Origin: an uncultured Prevotella sp.
GTDB taxonomy: Bacteria > Bacteroidota > Bacteroidia > Bacteroidales > Bacteroidaceae
Length of the DNA stretch: 45,519 nt
Assembly (NCBI GenBank): GCA_905236875.1
Contig: CAJOQT010000030.1
Location: 1-45,519, forward strand
Reading direction: 5' to 3'
Position 1 is the first letter of the stretch. Each line of letters starts with the position of its first letter. A model generated the notes under the pieces. It was not told where the DNA came from. It worked only from the letters and a program-made list of their open reading frames with translations, and did not search any database. Position numbers and translations under genes: made by a program. Below are positions 25,719-32,687 of this stretch, in pieces.

Positions 25719-26533
25719 GTTTCCCACCTCTTAAACTGTTCCATCGCTTCGTAGGCAGTGACATCGACCCGTGTTGGCGTGATGGCGATGAAACCGTGTT
25801 GCAGCGCCCAGTTGTCGGTATCTTCGGCATCCGGCTCGTCATTGTTGTACGAGCCCACCATCCACCAGTAGTCGTAGCCACGTGGATGGGAGCATTTCTT
25901 TGTCTCGTTAAACCACGTGCCATGTGCCATGCGGCAAACCTTGACACCCTTGAAGACCCCCTCCGTCTCCCCCTGTTTAGGGGGTGTGACTGAAGCCTCC
26001 CCTAAACAGGGGAGGTTGGAGGGGTCTGGGAAATTGATGTTCAGGCAGACACCTTGCGGCAGCCCTTCGCGCAAGACCCGTTCTGTCATCTGACGGACGT
26101 AGGGTGCCATCGGGCTGAAGTCTGCATCGGCACTATAGTCGCACAACGAATAGGCTATGGAGGGAATATACTTCATGCAACCCTCCATCGTGACACCCAT
26201 CGTGCCGCTGTAGTGGGTGTTCACAGAGGCATTGTCACCATGGTTGATGCCGCCTATGACGAGGTCGGGCTTGCGCTCACAGATGTTTGCCAGTGCCATC
26301 TTCACACAATCGACGGGAGTGCCGTTACACGACCATACCTCCAGGTCTTCTTCCTTGCGGCGCAATGTCAGCGTCAGCGGCGTGGTGGCCGAAAAGGCGC
26401 AGGCGCTGCCACTGCGGGGACCGTCAGGAGCACAGACGACAATCCGTCCCAACGGCCTTACCATCTCAATCAATGAGTTGATGCCCTTGGCCTTGTAGCC
26501 GTCGTCGTTCGAAATCAAAATCAGTGGTTTCAT
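25697..26533 (-). CDS. surE: 5'/3'-nucleotidase SurE with repeat-derived insert
   Basis: Cytoplasmic metal-dependent phosphatase acting on nucleoside monophosphates. The start PLILISNDDGYKAKGINSL carries the metal-binding Asp pair; GPRSGSACAFSATTPL, NGTPVDCVKMAL, DLVIGGINHGDNASVNTHYSGTMG and the ITPTRVDVTAYEAM end are all in place. ATG at 26533 is chosen: it gives the family start and lies 20 nt after the -7 box (26553-26560), while the longer frame to 26854 runs over the divergent promoter. A compound palindrome (25955-26028) encodes DPSNLPCLGEASVTPPKQGETEGV between LNINFP and KVCRMAHGTW, making the protein longer (278 residues) than the usual 250-260. Confidence 0.94.
   Translation of the reverse strand: MKPLILISNDDGYKAKGINSLIEMVRPLGRIVVCAPDGPRSGSACAFSATTPLTLTLRRKEEDLEVWSCNGTPVDCVKMALANICERKPDLVIGGINHGDNASVNTHYSGTMGVTMEGCMKYIPSIAYSLCDYSADADFSPMAPYVRQMTERVLREGLPQGVCLNINFPDPSNLPCLGEASVTPPKQGETEGVFKGVKVCRMAHGTWFNETKKCSHPRGYDYWWMVGSYNNDEPDAEDTDNWALQHGFIAITPTRVDVTAYEAMEQFKRWETTLNSNL
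25955..26028. repeat. Compound inverted pair of G/C palindromes inside surE
   Basis: Copy one CCCCCTGTTTAGGGGG and copy two CCTCCCCTAAACAGGGGAGG have complementary loops and opposite orientation. The ends GACCCCCTCC and GGAGGGGTC form a terminal inverted repeat, like a very small transposon end. Confidence 0.85.
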
Positions 26534-26552
26534 AAAAACTCTTTTTAGGTGA

Positions 26553-26584
26553 CAAAGGTAATGCTTTCTATCGACATTGCCAAA
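26553..26584 (-). promoter_or_regulatory. Promoter of surE
   Basis: Minus strand: TTTG (26581-26584), 20-nt gap, TACCTTTG (26553-26560). Confidence 0.8.
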
Positions 26585-26611
26585 CAATCGTGAACTTTTC
26601 ATTCCGAAATG

Positions 26612-26642
26612 TTTGTCATTAAGGAAATAATGCGTATATTTG
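26612..26642 (+). promoter_or_regulatory. Promoter of the kelch/AraC gene
   Basis: Plus strand: TTTG (26612-26615), 19-nt gap, TATATTTG (26635-26642). Divergent from the surE promoter, with 27 bp between the two -33 boxes. Confidence 0.8.
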
Positions 26643-26675
26643 CAAAAAAATAATTCCCTGACCCCATAGAACGAT

Positions 26676-28051
26676 ATGAAGAAATCGCTGATACTGCTAC
26701 TCCTGAGCCTGTTGCCCCTGCTGCCTGCAGCGGCACAGGATGCTCTGCGCTCCCAGAAAAAGCCGACAGCCAAGGCAGGCGACAGTATTCCGGCCAGGAA
26801 AGTGGAGACGGAACGGCTGCCAGACATGAACGTGGCTCGCCTCAGGCATACCACGTTGTTTGTGAATGGTGAGCTGACGGTGATTGGCGGTCACACGAAC
26901 GGCTTTGTGCCGACGGCGACGGCAGAATATTTCAGCGACGGGGCCTGACACGAACTGCCGACGGTCTATAGCCACGACAACGGTGCGGCAGTCGTGATGA
27001 AGTCGGGTAGGGTGCTCCTTGCCGGCGGTCACGAACAGTCGTTAGACATCGGTCAGACATATACGGCAGAGTGGTATGACCCTGTAACGCATACATTTGA
27101 CGGCTTCGGTTGCATGGACGTCAAGCGTGTCATGGCCTGCGCGGTAGAGATGGATAGCGGCCAGGTGGTAATCAGCGGCAACTGGTATCATCAGGACGGC
27201 ATAGCGCTCTTGCAGGGCGAGGAGTTCTCGCTGTTGCCGACTGTCGGACAGGTCCCGATGGCGCATGACGGTCACCCCATAGGTTGGCTCATGCCCGTCG
27301 TAGCCGACCGTCAGGCGAAGCGGGCGTATCTGATGGGAGCAAGTACTGACGATACACATATTATATATATATATTAGGAATTGACTATGGCCAGTCTCCG
27401 GCTGTGCTGACGCTTTACTATACCGATCCGTTGCCCGACGTGGGCCTCTGTCCGCCCGTCCTGACGGCAGACGGTAACCTGGTGATGGCGGGAGGCTGTC
27501 AGGACTCCAACTTCAAGGCGTTTGCCTCGGCTGTCATATTCAAGGTGGGCAACGGCAAGGAAAGCCTGTCGGCATCGGGTTTCCCATGGTGGTGGATCGT
27601 GTTGGCGGCAGGAGTGTTGGTGGCAGCACTTGTCGCCTATGGGTTCTATAGATCCTATAAGTCCCGTGAGTCCCAAGGGTCCGATGAACCCAGTACCTCC
27701 GACAATGAGGAAATGATGGAACGCATCACCCGGCTGATGGAAGAACAGCAGCTGTTCCTGAATCCTGACTTGAAGGTTGCCGACGTGGCAGTGGCTCTGG
27801 GTACACACAGCCGCACCGTGTCCGACTGCATCAAGGCGACATACGACTGCTCGTTTACACAGTTCATCAACAACTACCGCGTGGAGTACGTGAAAAACCT
27901 CATGGCCGACCATCCAGGCAAGAAGATTCATGAACTGTATATTGCGGCAGGTTTTGCTTCGGAATCATCGTTCTTCCGAACGTTCAAACAGATTACGGGA
28001 ATGACGCCCCGCGAGTGGATCGGTGAAAATCCACCCTCAACAGAGCCGTAG
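26676..28051 (+). pseudogene. Membrane-anchored kelch/AraC-family regulator, broken by a stop and a frameshift
   Basis: The intact gene would encode about 458 residues: signal peptide (MKKSLILLLLSLLPLLPAAAQ), kelch-like periplasmic beta-propeller repeats (LTVIGGHTNG..TATAEYF; VLLAGGHEQSLDIGQTYTAEWYDP; NLVMAGGCQDSNFKAFASAVIF), one membrane helix (WWWIVLAAGVLVAALVAYGF) and a cytoplasmic AraC HTH pair ending FASESSFFRTFKQITGMTPREW. Two lesions: an in-frame TGA at 26946-26948 where a Trp would fit (GA-stop-HELP), and a frameshift in the (TA)n tract at 27362-27374, after which phase 2 carries GIDYGQSPAVLTLYY to the end. The AraC part could be expressed from a GTG at 27404 with its membrane helix. 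The link after the helix (YGFYRSYKSRESQGSDEP) lies in a 9-10 nt repeat. A sequencing error for either lesion cannot be excluded. Confidence 0.8.
27640..27697 (+). repeat. 9-10 nt repeat in the juxtamembrane linker of the kelch/AraC gene
   Basis: Units like GGGTTCTATA, GATCCTATAA, GTCCCGTGA, GTCCCAAGG, GTCCGATGA. Similar in style to the non-coding repeat before relA (36006-36075). Confidence 0.5.
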
Positions 28052-28123
28052 GCGTGCCATTTTTTAGGGTCTTATAAACAAGAAGAAAAGCCCCATTTTT
28101 GTCGGTTTTCAACAAGAGTGCCA

Positions 28124-28322
28124 CTTTTGCTGAACAAAACCATAGCTTTTGCTGAACAAAACCTTAGCTTTTGTTGAAGAAAACCTTAGCTTTTGCTGAA
28201 CAAAACCATAGCTTTTGTTGAACAAAACCTTAGCTTTTGCTGTAGGAAAACCTTTGGTTTTGTTGAAGGAGGCCTTTACCTTTGTTGAAGAAGACCTTTA
28301 CTCTTGCTCAACAAAAACATAG
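28124..28322. repeat. 22-bp tandem array, about nine units
   Basis: Five near-identical 22-bp units (28124-28233) with core TTTTGCTGAACAAAACC, then four diverged units (24, 21, 22, 22 bp) to 28322, plus partial copies on each side. Each unit has a short inverted repeat (TTTTG/CAAAA) and there are no unique spacers. It fills the convergent gap between the kelch/AraC gene and the small peptide gene; nothing else is seen in 28052-28343. Confidence 0.9.
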
Positions 28323-28343
28323 CCTTTGGTTCAACCTGCCGTT

Positions 28344-28541
28344 TTACTCCATGTCAACGTCATAGCCCTCGTCGTCGTTGTTCCAAGTGTCGTACTTGGG
28401 AGCACGGCCACCACCGGCGCTGCCGCTACCGTATCCGACACCACCGTTGCCACCTGTGCTATTGACAGGACTTGTTTGCTGTAGCAGCATCTGCCGCATC
28501 TTCACTTCCACCATCTGGGGAATCAAATATCTTTTCTTCAT
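28344..28541 (-). CDS. Small Gly-rich peptide of unknown function
   Basis: A 65-residue reading frame beginning MKKRYLIPQMVEVKMRQMLL, then a Gly/Ser-rich middle (NSTGGNGGVGYGSGSAGGG) and an acidic end (DDEGYDVDME). Short proteins with a MKKxYxxPxMxxV start and a Gly-rich, charged tail are common in Prevotella and Bacteroides genomes, mostly unannotated; I infer membership from the pattern only. No cysteine and no clear lipobox. It lies behind a 40-bp perfect hairpin (28591-28630) and is followed by the 22-bp array. It could be a secreted or modified peptide; no modifying enzyme is next to it. Confidence 0.6.
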   Translation of the reverse strand: MKKRYLIPQMVEVKMRQMLLQQTSPVNSTGGNGGVGYGSGSAGGGRAPKYDTWNNDDEGYDVDME

Positions 28542-28590
28542 ATCTTGCTTACAATAAATAATCTATTCAAGTTTCCCATCTTCTTTTCTA

Positions 28591-28630
28591 CCACAGATTC
28601 TTGCTACCGAAGGGACGCAAGAATCTGTGG
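28591..28630. repeat. Perfect inverted repeat with a dispersed 22-bp core
   Basis: 14-bp arms CCACAGATTCTTGC / GCAAGAATCTGTGG around a 12-nt loop. The core at 28600-28621 is repeated exactly, in reverse complement, at 32549-32570 between parA and parB. Neither copy is followed by a T-tract, so a simple terminator is unlikely. Confidence 0.85.
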
Positions 28631-28688
28631 TCGTTAAAAACATGAATCAAGGCTTTTTCTTTTAACATATAATTATCACGACTCCCTT

Positions 28689-28721
28689 CCTCCCCCTCGG
28701 GGGAGGTCAGGAGGGGGGGCT
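28689..28721. repeat. G/C palindromic element after the fibronectin-III gene
   Basis: Palindrome CCTCCCCCTCGGGGGAGG, then a GGAGGGGGGGCT flank that touches the stop codon of the minus-strand gene. Confidence 0.8.
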
Positions 28722-30901
28722 TACTTGATTACTATTTTCTTTCCATTATGGATATACACACCAGGTGCTGTCGGCTTGCTGTCGCCAAGCTTCAGGCCCT
28801 GCAGCGTGTACCAACCACTCCCCTCGCCCTTCGGAGAGGGGTCGGGGGTGAGGCTCCTGATTCCTGTTGTTTCGTTTCCGAAGTACAGGACAGCGTTGCC
28901 TATGCTGTTGTCCAGTTCGAAGTAGGCACGGCAGGCACCAACGTACGGATAGATCGGATTGTCGGGATTGGTAAGGTCGGGCTGTGGATAGTGCAGTGTG
29001 TTAGTGTCGCCCATGAACAGGATGTACTTGTTCGTCTCCCTATATTCTGTGTAGTCATAGGTGCCGATGAACTTACCACCCGTAAATGTAACGGCATTAT
29101 CGGTGAGCGAAGCATTGTTAATAGTCACACCCGTGAACACAGGGTTCACGATGTTGTTGGTACCGTCACCCGTCCACTTAATTAAATAAGGTACGCCCGC
29201 GCTGATTGTGGTGGCATCCTTGAAGACCAGATAGAGCGTGCTGCCGTCGAGACCTGTCTGGTGGCCATCGTATGTGCCTGTGGCGTCAAGCTCTTTCAGC
29301 TCCGTGGGAGCCAGCTGTGCCGTCACCTGTGCAGCAGTCATGCCAAACGGCAGACACAGCGTGTTCCAGTAGCCGTCTTTCCAAAGTGTGCGACCGTTGA
29401 GCATAACGTTCGTGGCAACGCCGTTGAAGTCTTCGATGACTGGACTGTTGCTCGCCGCATCGTCGAGGACGATGGTTGCCTTTTCGCCAGCAGCCAGCGT
29501 GGTGAATGTTGCGGGCAGTGTACTGGTAGCTACCTCGCTGCCGTCCAAGCCGAGAATCTGGTATTCGTACTCCGTGGCAGGCGTAAGGCCGGTCAGCATC
29601 ACCGAGGATTCCGTTGCAGAGACGCTACTCCACGGATAGACGGTCTTGTCGTTGGTGATGGTGATGTTGTCGAAATCAATATTCTTCCCAAGAATATTTG
29701 CACTGGTTTTGATACTTACATACTTGACGTCGGCGGGCAGTGTCATCTCATAGAGCTGCCAGTTGGTATTATCAATTGGAGCACTGATAGATGCGCCCCA
29801 GACGAAAGAGCTGACATTACTGTCTGTTGTTGAATAGCCGACATAGAAGGATTCGCCCATTAGTGATGCAGCAGCCGTTTGCGGTGCGCGATAATAGAGC
29901 CGTAACGTAGCTCCTCCCGTATAGCCGCTTAATTGGCGAGATAGCAGATATTTTGTTTTAGCTTTAAGGGAATAAGTAGAGAACCTGTAGAAATGCGTAC
30001 CGTCACTTTCCGTTTTTCTCGTTCCATCACTACTGCGGGTCCAGTTTGAGGTCCATGAGTCGCCTTCGAAGTTCTCTGTAAAGAGGGTGAACTGTCCGGG
30101 GATAAAAGCAGCCTGCCTGTACTTCATCTGATAGCTGTCGTTGTTGCCCGTCCAGCTGATGTAGGCCGAGTTGTCGGCGGGCCATAGCGTCTTGACGAGG
30201 ATGGCGGCCTGCTCGAAGGTGAAGTCGTCGAGGTAGATGTTTGTCTTGCCCTCGGAGGTGTATTTCACGGCGACGTACTTCGTGCCTTCGGGGAACTCCG
30301 TCTTGTACTGTGTCCACTCCGCGTTGGTGGCGGTCACCTCTTCTTCCCACGTAAAGTCGGCGGGGTCGCTGCCGGTCGTTGAATAGCCCGCTTGGAAGGT
30401 CTCGGCGTTGTCGGTGCTGGCGTTCTTATAGTAGAACGCCAGCTTCACGGCTGTGCTGCCGTCGAACTCCGGCGAGATGAGGTACTGGGGCGACGGGGCA
30501 TCGGGCACGAACTTGAAGCCGTAGCTGCCGGTATGCTTGGCCTTCGTATCGATGCCCGTGATGGCGTTGTCCTCCTTGTTCACCAGTAGCTGCCAGCAGC
30601 CGATGCCGTTCTCGAAGCCCTCGGTGTAGGGCAGGCTCTGTATGGCGCAGTCGGTGGTGAAGTCGATGTAGGCGTAGTTGCTGTAGCTGCCGTCATACAC
30701 GGCTCTGACGCGGAAGGTGTAGGCCGTGTTGGAGGCCAGCCCGCTGAGGGTGACAAATGTCGCGGTCACCTGTGTTTCTGTACTCCAAGACGCATCGTTC
30801 ACCTTTTTATATTGGTAGGCATAGCCCGTAGGAGAACCGGAGGCGGGTGCTATCCAGCTCACCATGGCGCTCCAAAGGTAAGGAAAAGTTGAAATACCCA
30901 A
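28721..30901 (-). pseudogene. Fibronectin type III / choice-of-anchor surface protein lacking its 5' end
   Basis: The 726-residue frame starts within a fibronectin type III domain (VSWIAPASGSPTGYAYQYKKV...NTAYTFRVRAVYDGSYSNYAYIDF). Two MAM/jelly-roll-like domains follow, each with LPYTEGFENG- or LFTENFEGDSW-type starts and YLDDFTF/IDFDNITI ends, then another fibronectin III (SVMLTGLTPATEYEYQILG), a beta-rich region, and the C-terminal tail YTLQGLKL...GVYIHNGKKIVIK. Such proteins are secreted, but no signal peptide or good start is present: the frame begins with a TTG in a 19-bp inverted repeat, and the first ATG (30865) is mid-domain. I infer truncation, perhaps by rearrangement at the inverted repeat. 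A palindrome element encodes SLTPDPSPKGEGSG before the tail. It might still be a functional internal gene if translation starts otherwise. Confidence 0.65.
28814..28857. repeat. G/C palindromic element near the 3' end of the fibronectin-III gene
   Basis: On the coding strand GGAGCCTCACCCCC, then CCCCTCTCCGAAGGGCGAGG. Nearly the same DNA at the same protein position as in the LRR gene (20083-20123). Confidence 0.8.
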
Positions 30902-30917
30902 CTTTTCCTTACCTTTG
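30873..30917. repeat. 19-bp perfect inverted repeat, each arm with a -7 box
   Basis: Arms 30873-30891 and 30899-30917 (CAAAGGTAAGGAAAAGTTG and its complement) around a 7-nt loop. The right arm supplies TACCTTTG (30910-30917), a fitting -7 box for the plus-strand gene at 30961; the left arm gives the same box toward the truncated minus-strand gene. Confidence 0.85.
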
Positions 30918-30960
30918 TAGCCTCAAGAGTAACTATTAACAATTTAATTACATAACAACT

Positions 30961-31464
30961 ATGAAAAAGATTTTAGTATTAATGTTAGCCGTATTTGCCA
31001 TGAGCATGACGGCTGGTGCCCAAAACATGAGTTCACAAAGGCGGGCACAGCTGGTGGCATCCTCAACGAAGTTTGCCCTCATCAAGATTGGTAAGGACAC
31101 GAAGAAATGGTATGCCCTGATGTACTTCCCAGTCTCGTATGGTGACTATTACGGGGTGACAGGTAAGAATAAACGTCCCCGTAACGCTTCGATAACGGAC
31201 GTGATGTCAATGTCGGACACAGACAAGAGGAAGTTCGTTCAGGCATGCAACGCCTTCGACAACCGCATGAAGTTTCATGTGGCCACGACGTCGGAGCTTT
31301 ACAAGGCACTGAACAAGCACTACAACATTCAAAGTGAGAACGGTCCTTATAGCATCGCCACCAAAGGCTTCTACCTGGCAATGGACTACAATAGCTACAA
31401 GCGCATGAAGGCCCTCGTCAAGAAATATGGCCGTACTGGCCATAGCGGAGCTGGAGTAGGATGA
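30961..31464 (+). CDS. Small secreted protein of unknown function
   Basis: A 167-residue protein with a clear signal peptide (MKKILVLMLAVFAMSMTAGAQ). The mature part is basic and contains KWYALMYFPVSYGDYYGV and a helical C-terminal half (YKALNKHYNI...YKRMKALVKKYGR). I recognise no family. The promoter -7 box is in the inverted repeat 44 nt upstream. It stands alone between the truncated fibronectin-III gene and parA, in the accessory part of the window. Confidence 0.7.
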   Translation: MKKILVLMLAVFAMSMTAGAQNMSSQRRAQLVASSTKFALIKIGKDTKKWYALMYFPVSYGDYYGVTGKNKRPRNASITDVMSMSDTDKRKFVQACNAFDNRMKFHVATTSELYKALNKHYNIQSENGPYSIATKGFYLAMDYNSYKRMKALVKKYGRTGHSGAGVG

Positions 31465-31505
31465 ATAGCAGCCGAGAGTACTTCCTGGGACCAAGCGAAA
31501 AAGAA

Positions 31506-31602
31506 GTCTCGAAGGCACTCTCGTTCTAAAAATTCCTAATATTTTTGCATTTTTGCTCACTTATTCGTACCTTTGAGACTGCGTCTCGAAGGCACTCCCG
31601 TT
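31506..31602 (+). repeat. Direct repeats in the 300-bp parA upstream region
   Basis: Between 31465 and 31764 there is no gene. A 20-bp sequence starting GTCTCGAAGGCACTC occurs at 31506-31525 and 31583-31602 (19 of 20 equal). A second 20-bp sequence containing the promoter -7 box occurs at 31556-31575 and 31714-31733 (identical). The section 31603-31680 shows nothing recognised. Confidence 0.8.
31544..31575 (+). promoter_or_regulatory. Upstream parA promoter (P1)
   Basis: TTTG (31544-31547), 20-nt gap, TACCTTTG (31568-31575), in the extended context TTATTCGTACCTTTG. Confidence 0.65.
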
Positions 31603-31702
31603 GACTCCGTCTTCCTCTGTCACGACTCGGCCATTCAAGTACACTTGATGGCTCTCGCTGTTCCATCGGTTCGACAATAAAACTAAAAAAAAGTTTTTTT
31701 AT

Positions 31703-31733
31703 TTTGTATTGTTCTCACTTATTCGTACCTTTG
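31703..31733 (+). promoter_or_regulatory. Proximal parA promoter (P2)
   Basis: TTTG (31703-31706), 19-nt gap, TACCTTTG (31726-31733), 31 nt before the parA ATG; same extended context as P1 and the dxs promoter. Confidence 0.8.
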
Positions 31734-31764
31734 CCACCAAATATCTTTATTCGAAAGGAACAAA

Positions 31765-32529
31765 ATGGGAAAAATTATAGCTTTAGCCAACCAAAAAGGA
31801 GGCGTTGGCAAAACCACGACAACGATTAATCTGGCGGCATCGCTGGCCACACTGGAGAAGACAGTGCTGGTGGTCGATGCCGACCCTCAGGCAAACGCGT
31901 CAAGTGGTCTGGGCGTGGACATTCAGGAGGTGGATTGCTCCCTCTATGAGTGTATCATCGACAAGGCAGAAATACACGATGCCATATATACTACAGATAT
32001 TGAAGGACTGGACATCATCCCCAGCCATATCGACCTGGTGGGAGCAGAGATAGAGATGCTCAACCTGGAGAACCGTGAGAAGGTGGTCAGCAAGTTGCTG
32101 GAACCCATCCGCAAGGATTACGACTATATACTGATTGACTGTTCGCCGTCTCTGGGACTGATTACCGTCAACTCCCTGACGGCATCCGACTCGGTGATTA
32201 TCCCCGTTCAGTGTGAGTATTTTGCCTTGGAGGGAATCTCGAAGCTGCTGAATACCATTAAGATCATCAAGCAGAAGCTGAATCCGAAACTGGAGATCGA
32301 GGGTTTCCTGCTGACCATGTACGACTCTCGTCTGCGTCTGGCCAACCAGATCTATGACGAGGTGAAACGGCACTTCCAGGAGCTGGTGTTCAAGACTGTC
32401 ATTCAGCGTAACGTGAAGCTGTCGGAGAGTCCGTCGCACGGACTGCCCGTCATCCTCTATGATGCCGACTCGACAGGTGCCAAGAATTATCTTGCATTGG
32501 CGAAGGAGATTATTAATAAGAATAGTTGA
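31765..32529 (+). CDS. parA: Chromosome-partitioning ATPase ParA (Soj)
   Basis: Deviant Walker-A ATPase that moves ParB-parS complexes along the nucleoid. The 254 residues start MGKIIALANQKGGVGKTTTT, with the motif at 11-18; the switch/Walker B regions VLVVDADPQANASSGLGV and YDYILIDCSPSLGLITVNSL follow, then VIIPVQCEYFALEGISKLL. No N-terminal HTH, so this is the chromosomal short type. Followed after 158 nt by parB; the gap contains a repeat core (32549-32570) and inverted TTGAGAG/CTCTCAA sequences. No parS-like sequence was found in the window. Confidence 0.96.
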   Translation: MGKIIALANQKGGVGKTTTTINLAASLATLEKTVLVVDADPQANASSGLGVDIQEVDCSLYECIIDKAEIHDAIYTTDIEGLDIIPSHIDLVGAEIEMLNLENREKVVSKLLEPIRKDYDYILIDCSPSLGLITVNSLTASDSVIIPVQCEYFALEGISKLLNTIKIIKQKLNPKLEIEGFLLTMYDSRLRLANQIYDEVKRHFQELVFKTVIQRNVKLSESPSHGLPVILYDADSTGAKNYLALAKEIINKNS

Positions 32530-32548
32530 GAGTTAAAGGTTTAGAGTT

Positions 32549-32570
32549 CTTGCGTCCCTTCGGTAGCAAG
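32549..32570. repeat. Second copy of the 22-bp core, between parA and parB
   Basis: CTTGCGTCCCTTCGGTAGCAAG, the exact reverse complement of 28600-28621. Next to it is an A/G-rich 7-nt repeat (32522-32548: AGTTGAG, AGTTAAA, GGTTTAG, AGTT) and a GAGCTCGAGC motif like that in the 77-bp repeats at 20199. Confidence 0.8.
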
Positions 32571-32687
32571 CGAGCAGAGCTCGAGCGGAGTGACTTTACA
32601 TAATAGAGACTGTGGCGAAGATGCTTTCCGGATTACGGAAGAAGTTGGTAGAGTCTCTCAACTCTTAATACTAAACAATAAACTAAG

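Noticed and set aside
26946..26948. TGA read as selenocysteine or Trp in the kelch/AraC gene
   Set aside because: No SECIS-like hairpin is apparent directly after it, and other genes here use TGA as a normal stop (for example the LRR and gcvPA genes).
27362..27377. Programmed ribosomal frameshift at the TA tract of the kelch/AraC gene
   Set aside because: No slippery heptamer or downstream stem is seen, and an in-frame TGA 400 bp upstream already breaks the gene, so decay (or sequencing error) is simpler.
28124..28322. CRISPR array
   Set aside because: The 22-bp units are directly adjacent with no unique spacers, units diverge toward one end, and no cas gene is in the window.
30873..30917. 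Invertible promoter as known from Bacteroides capsule loci
   Set aside because: The loop between the inverted repeats is only 7 nt, so inversion would change nothing useful; no invertase gene is near.
31600..31690. tRNA gene before parA
   Set aside because: GGTTCGACAA looked like a T-arm, but no acceptor stem or anticodon arm can be formed around it.
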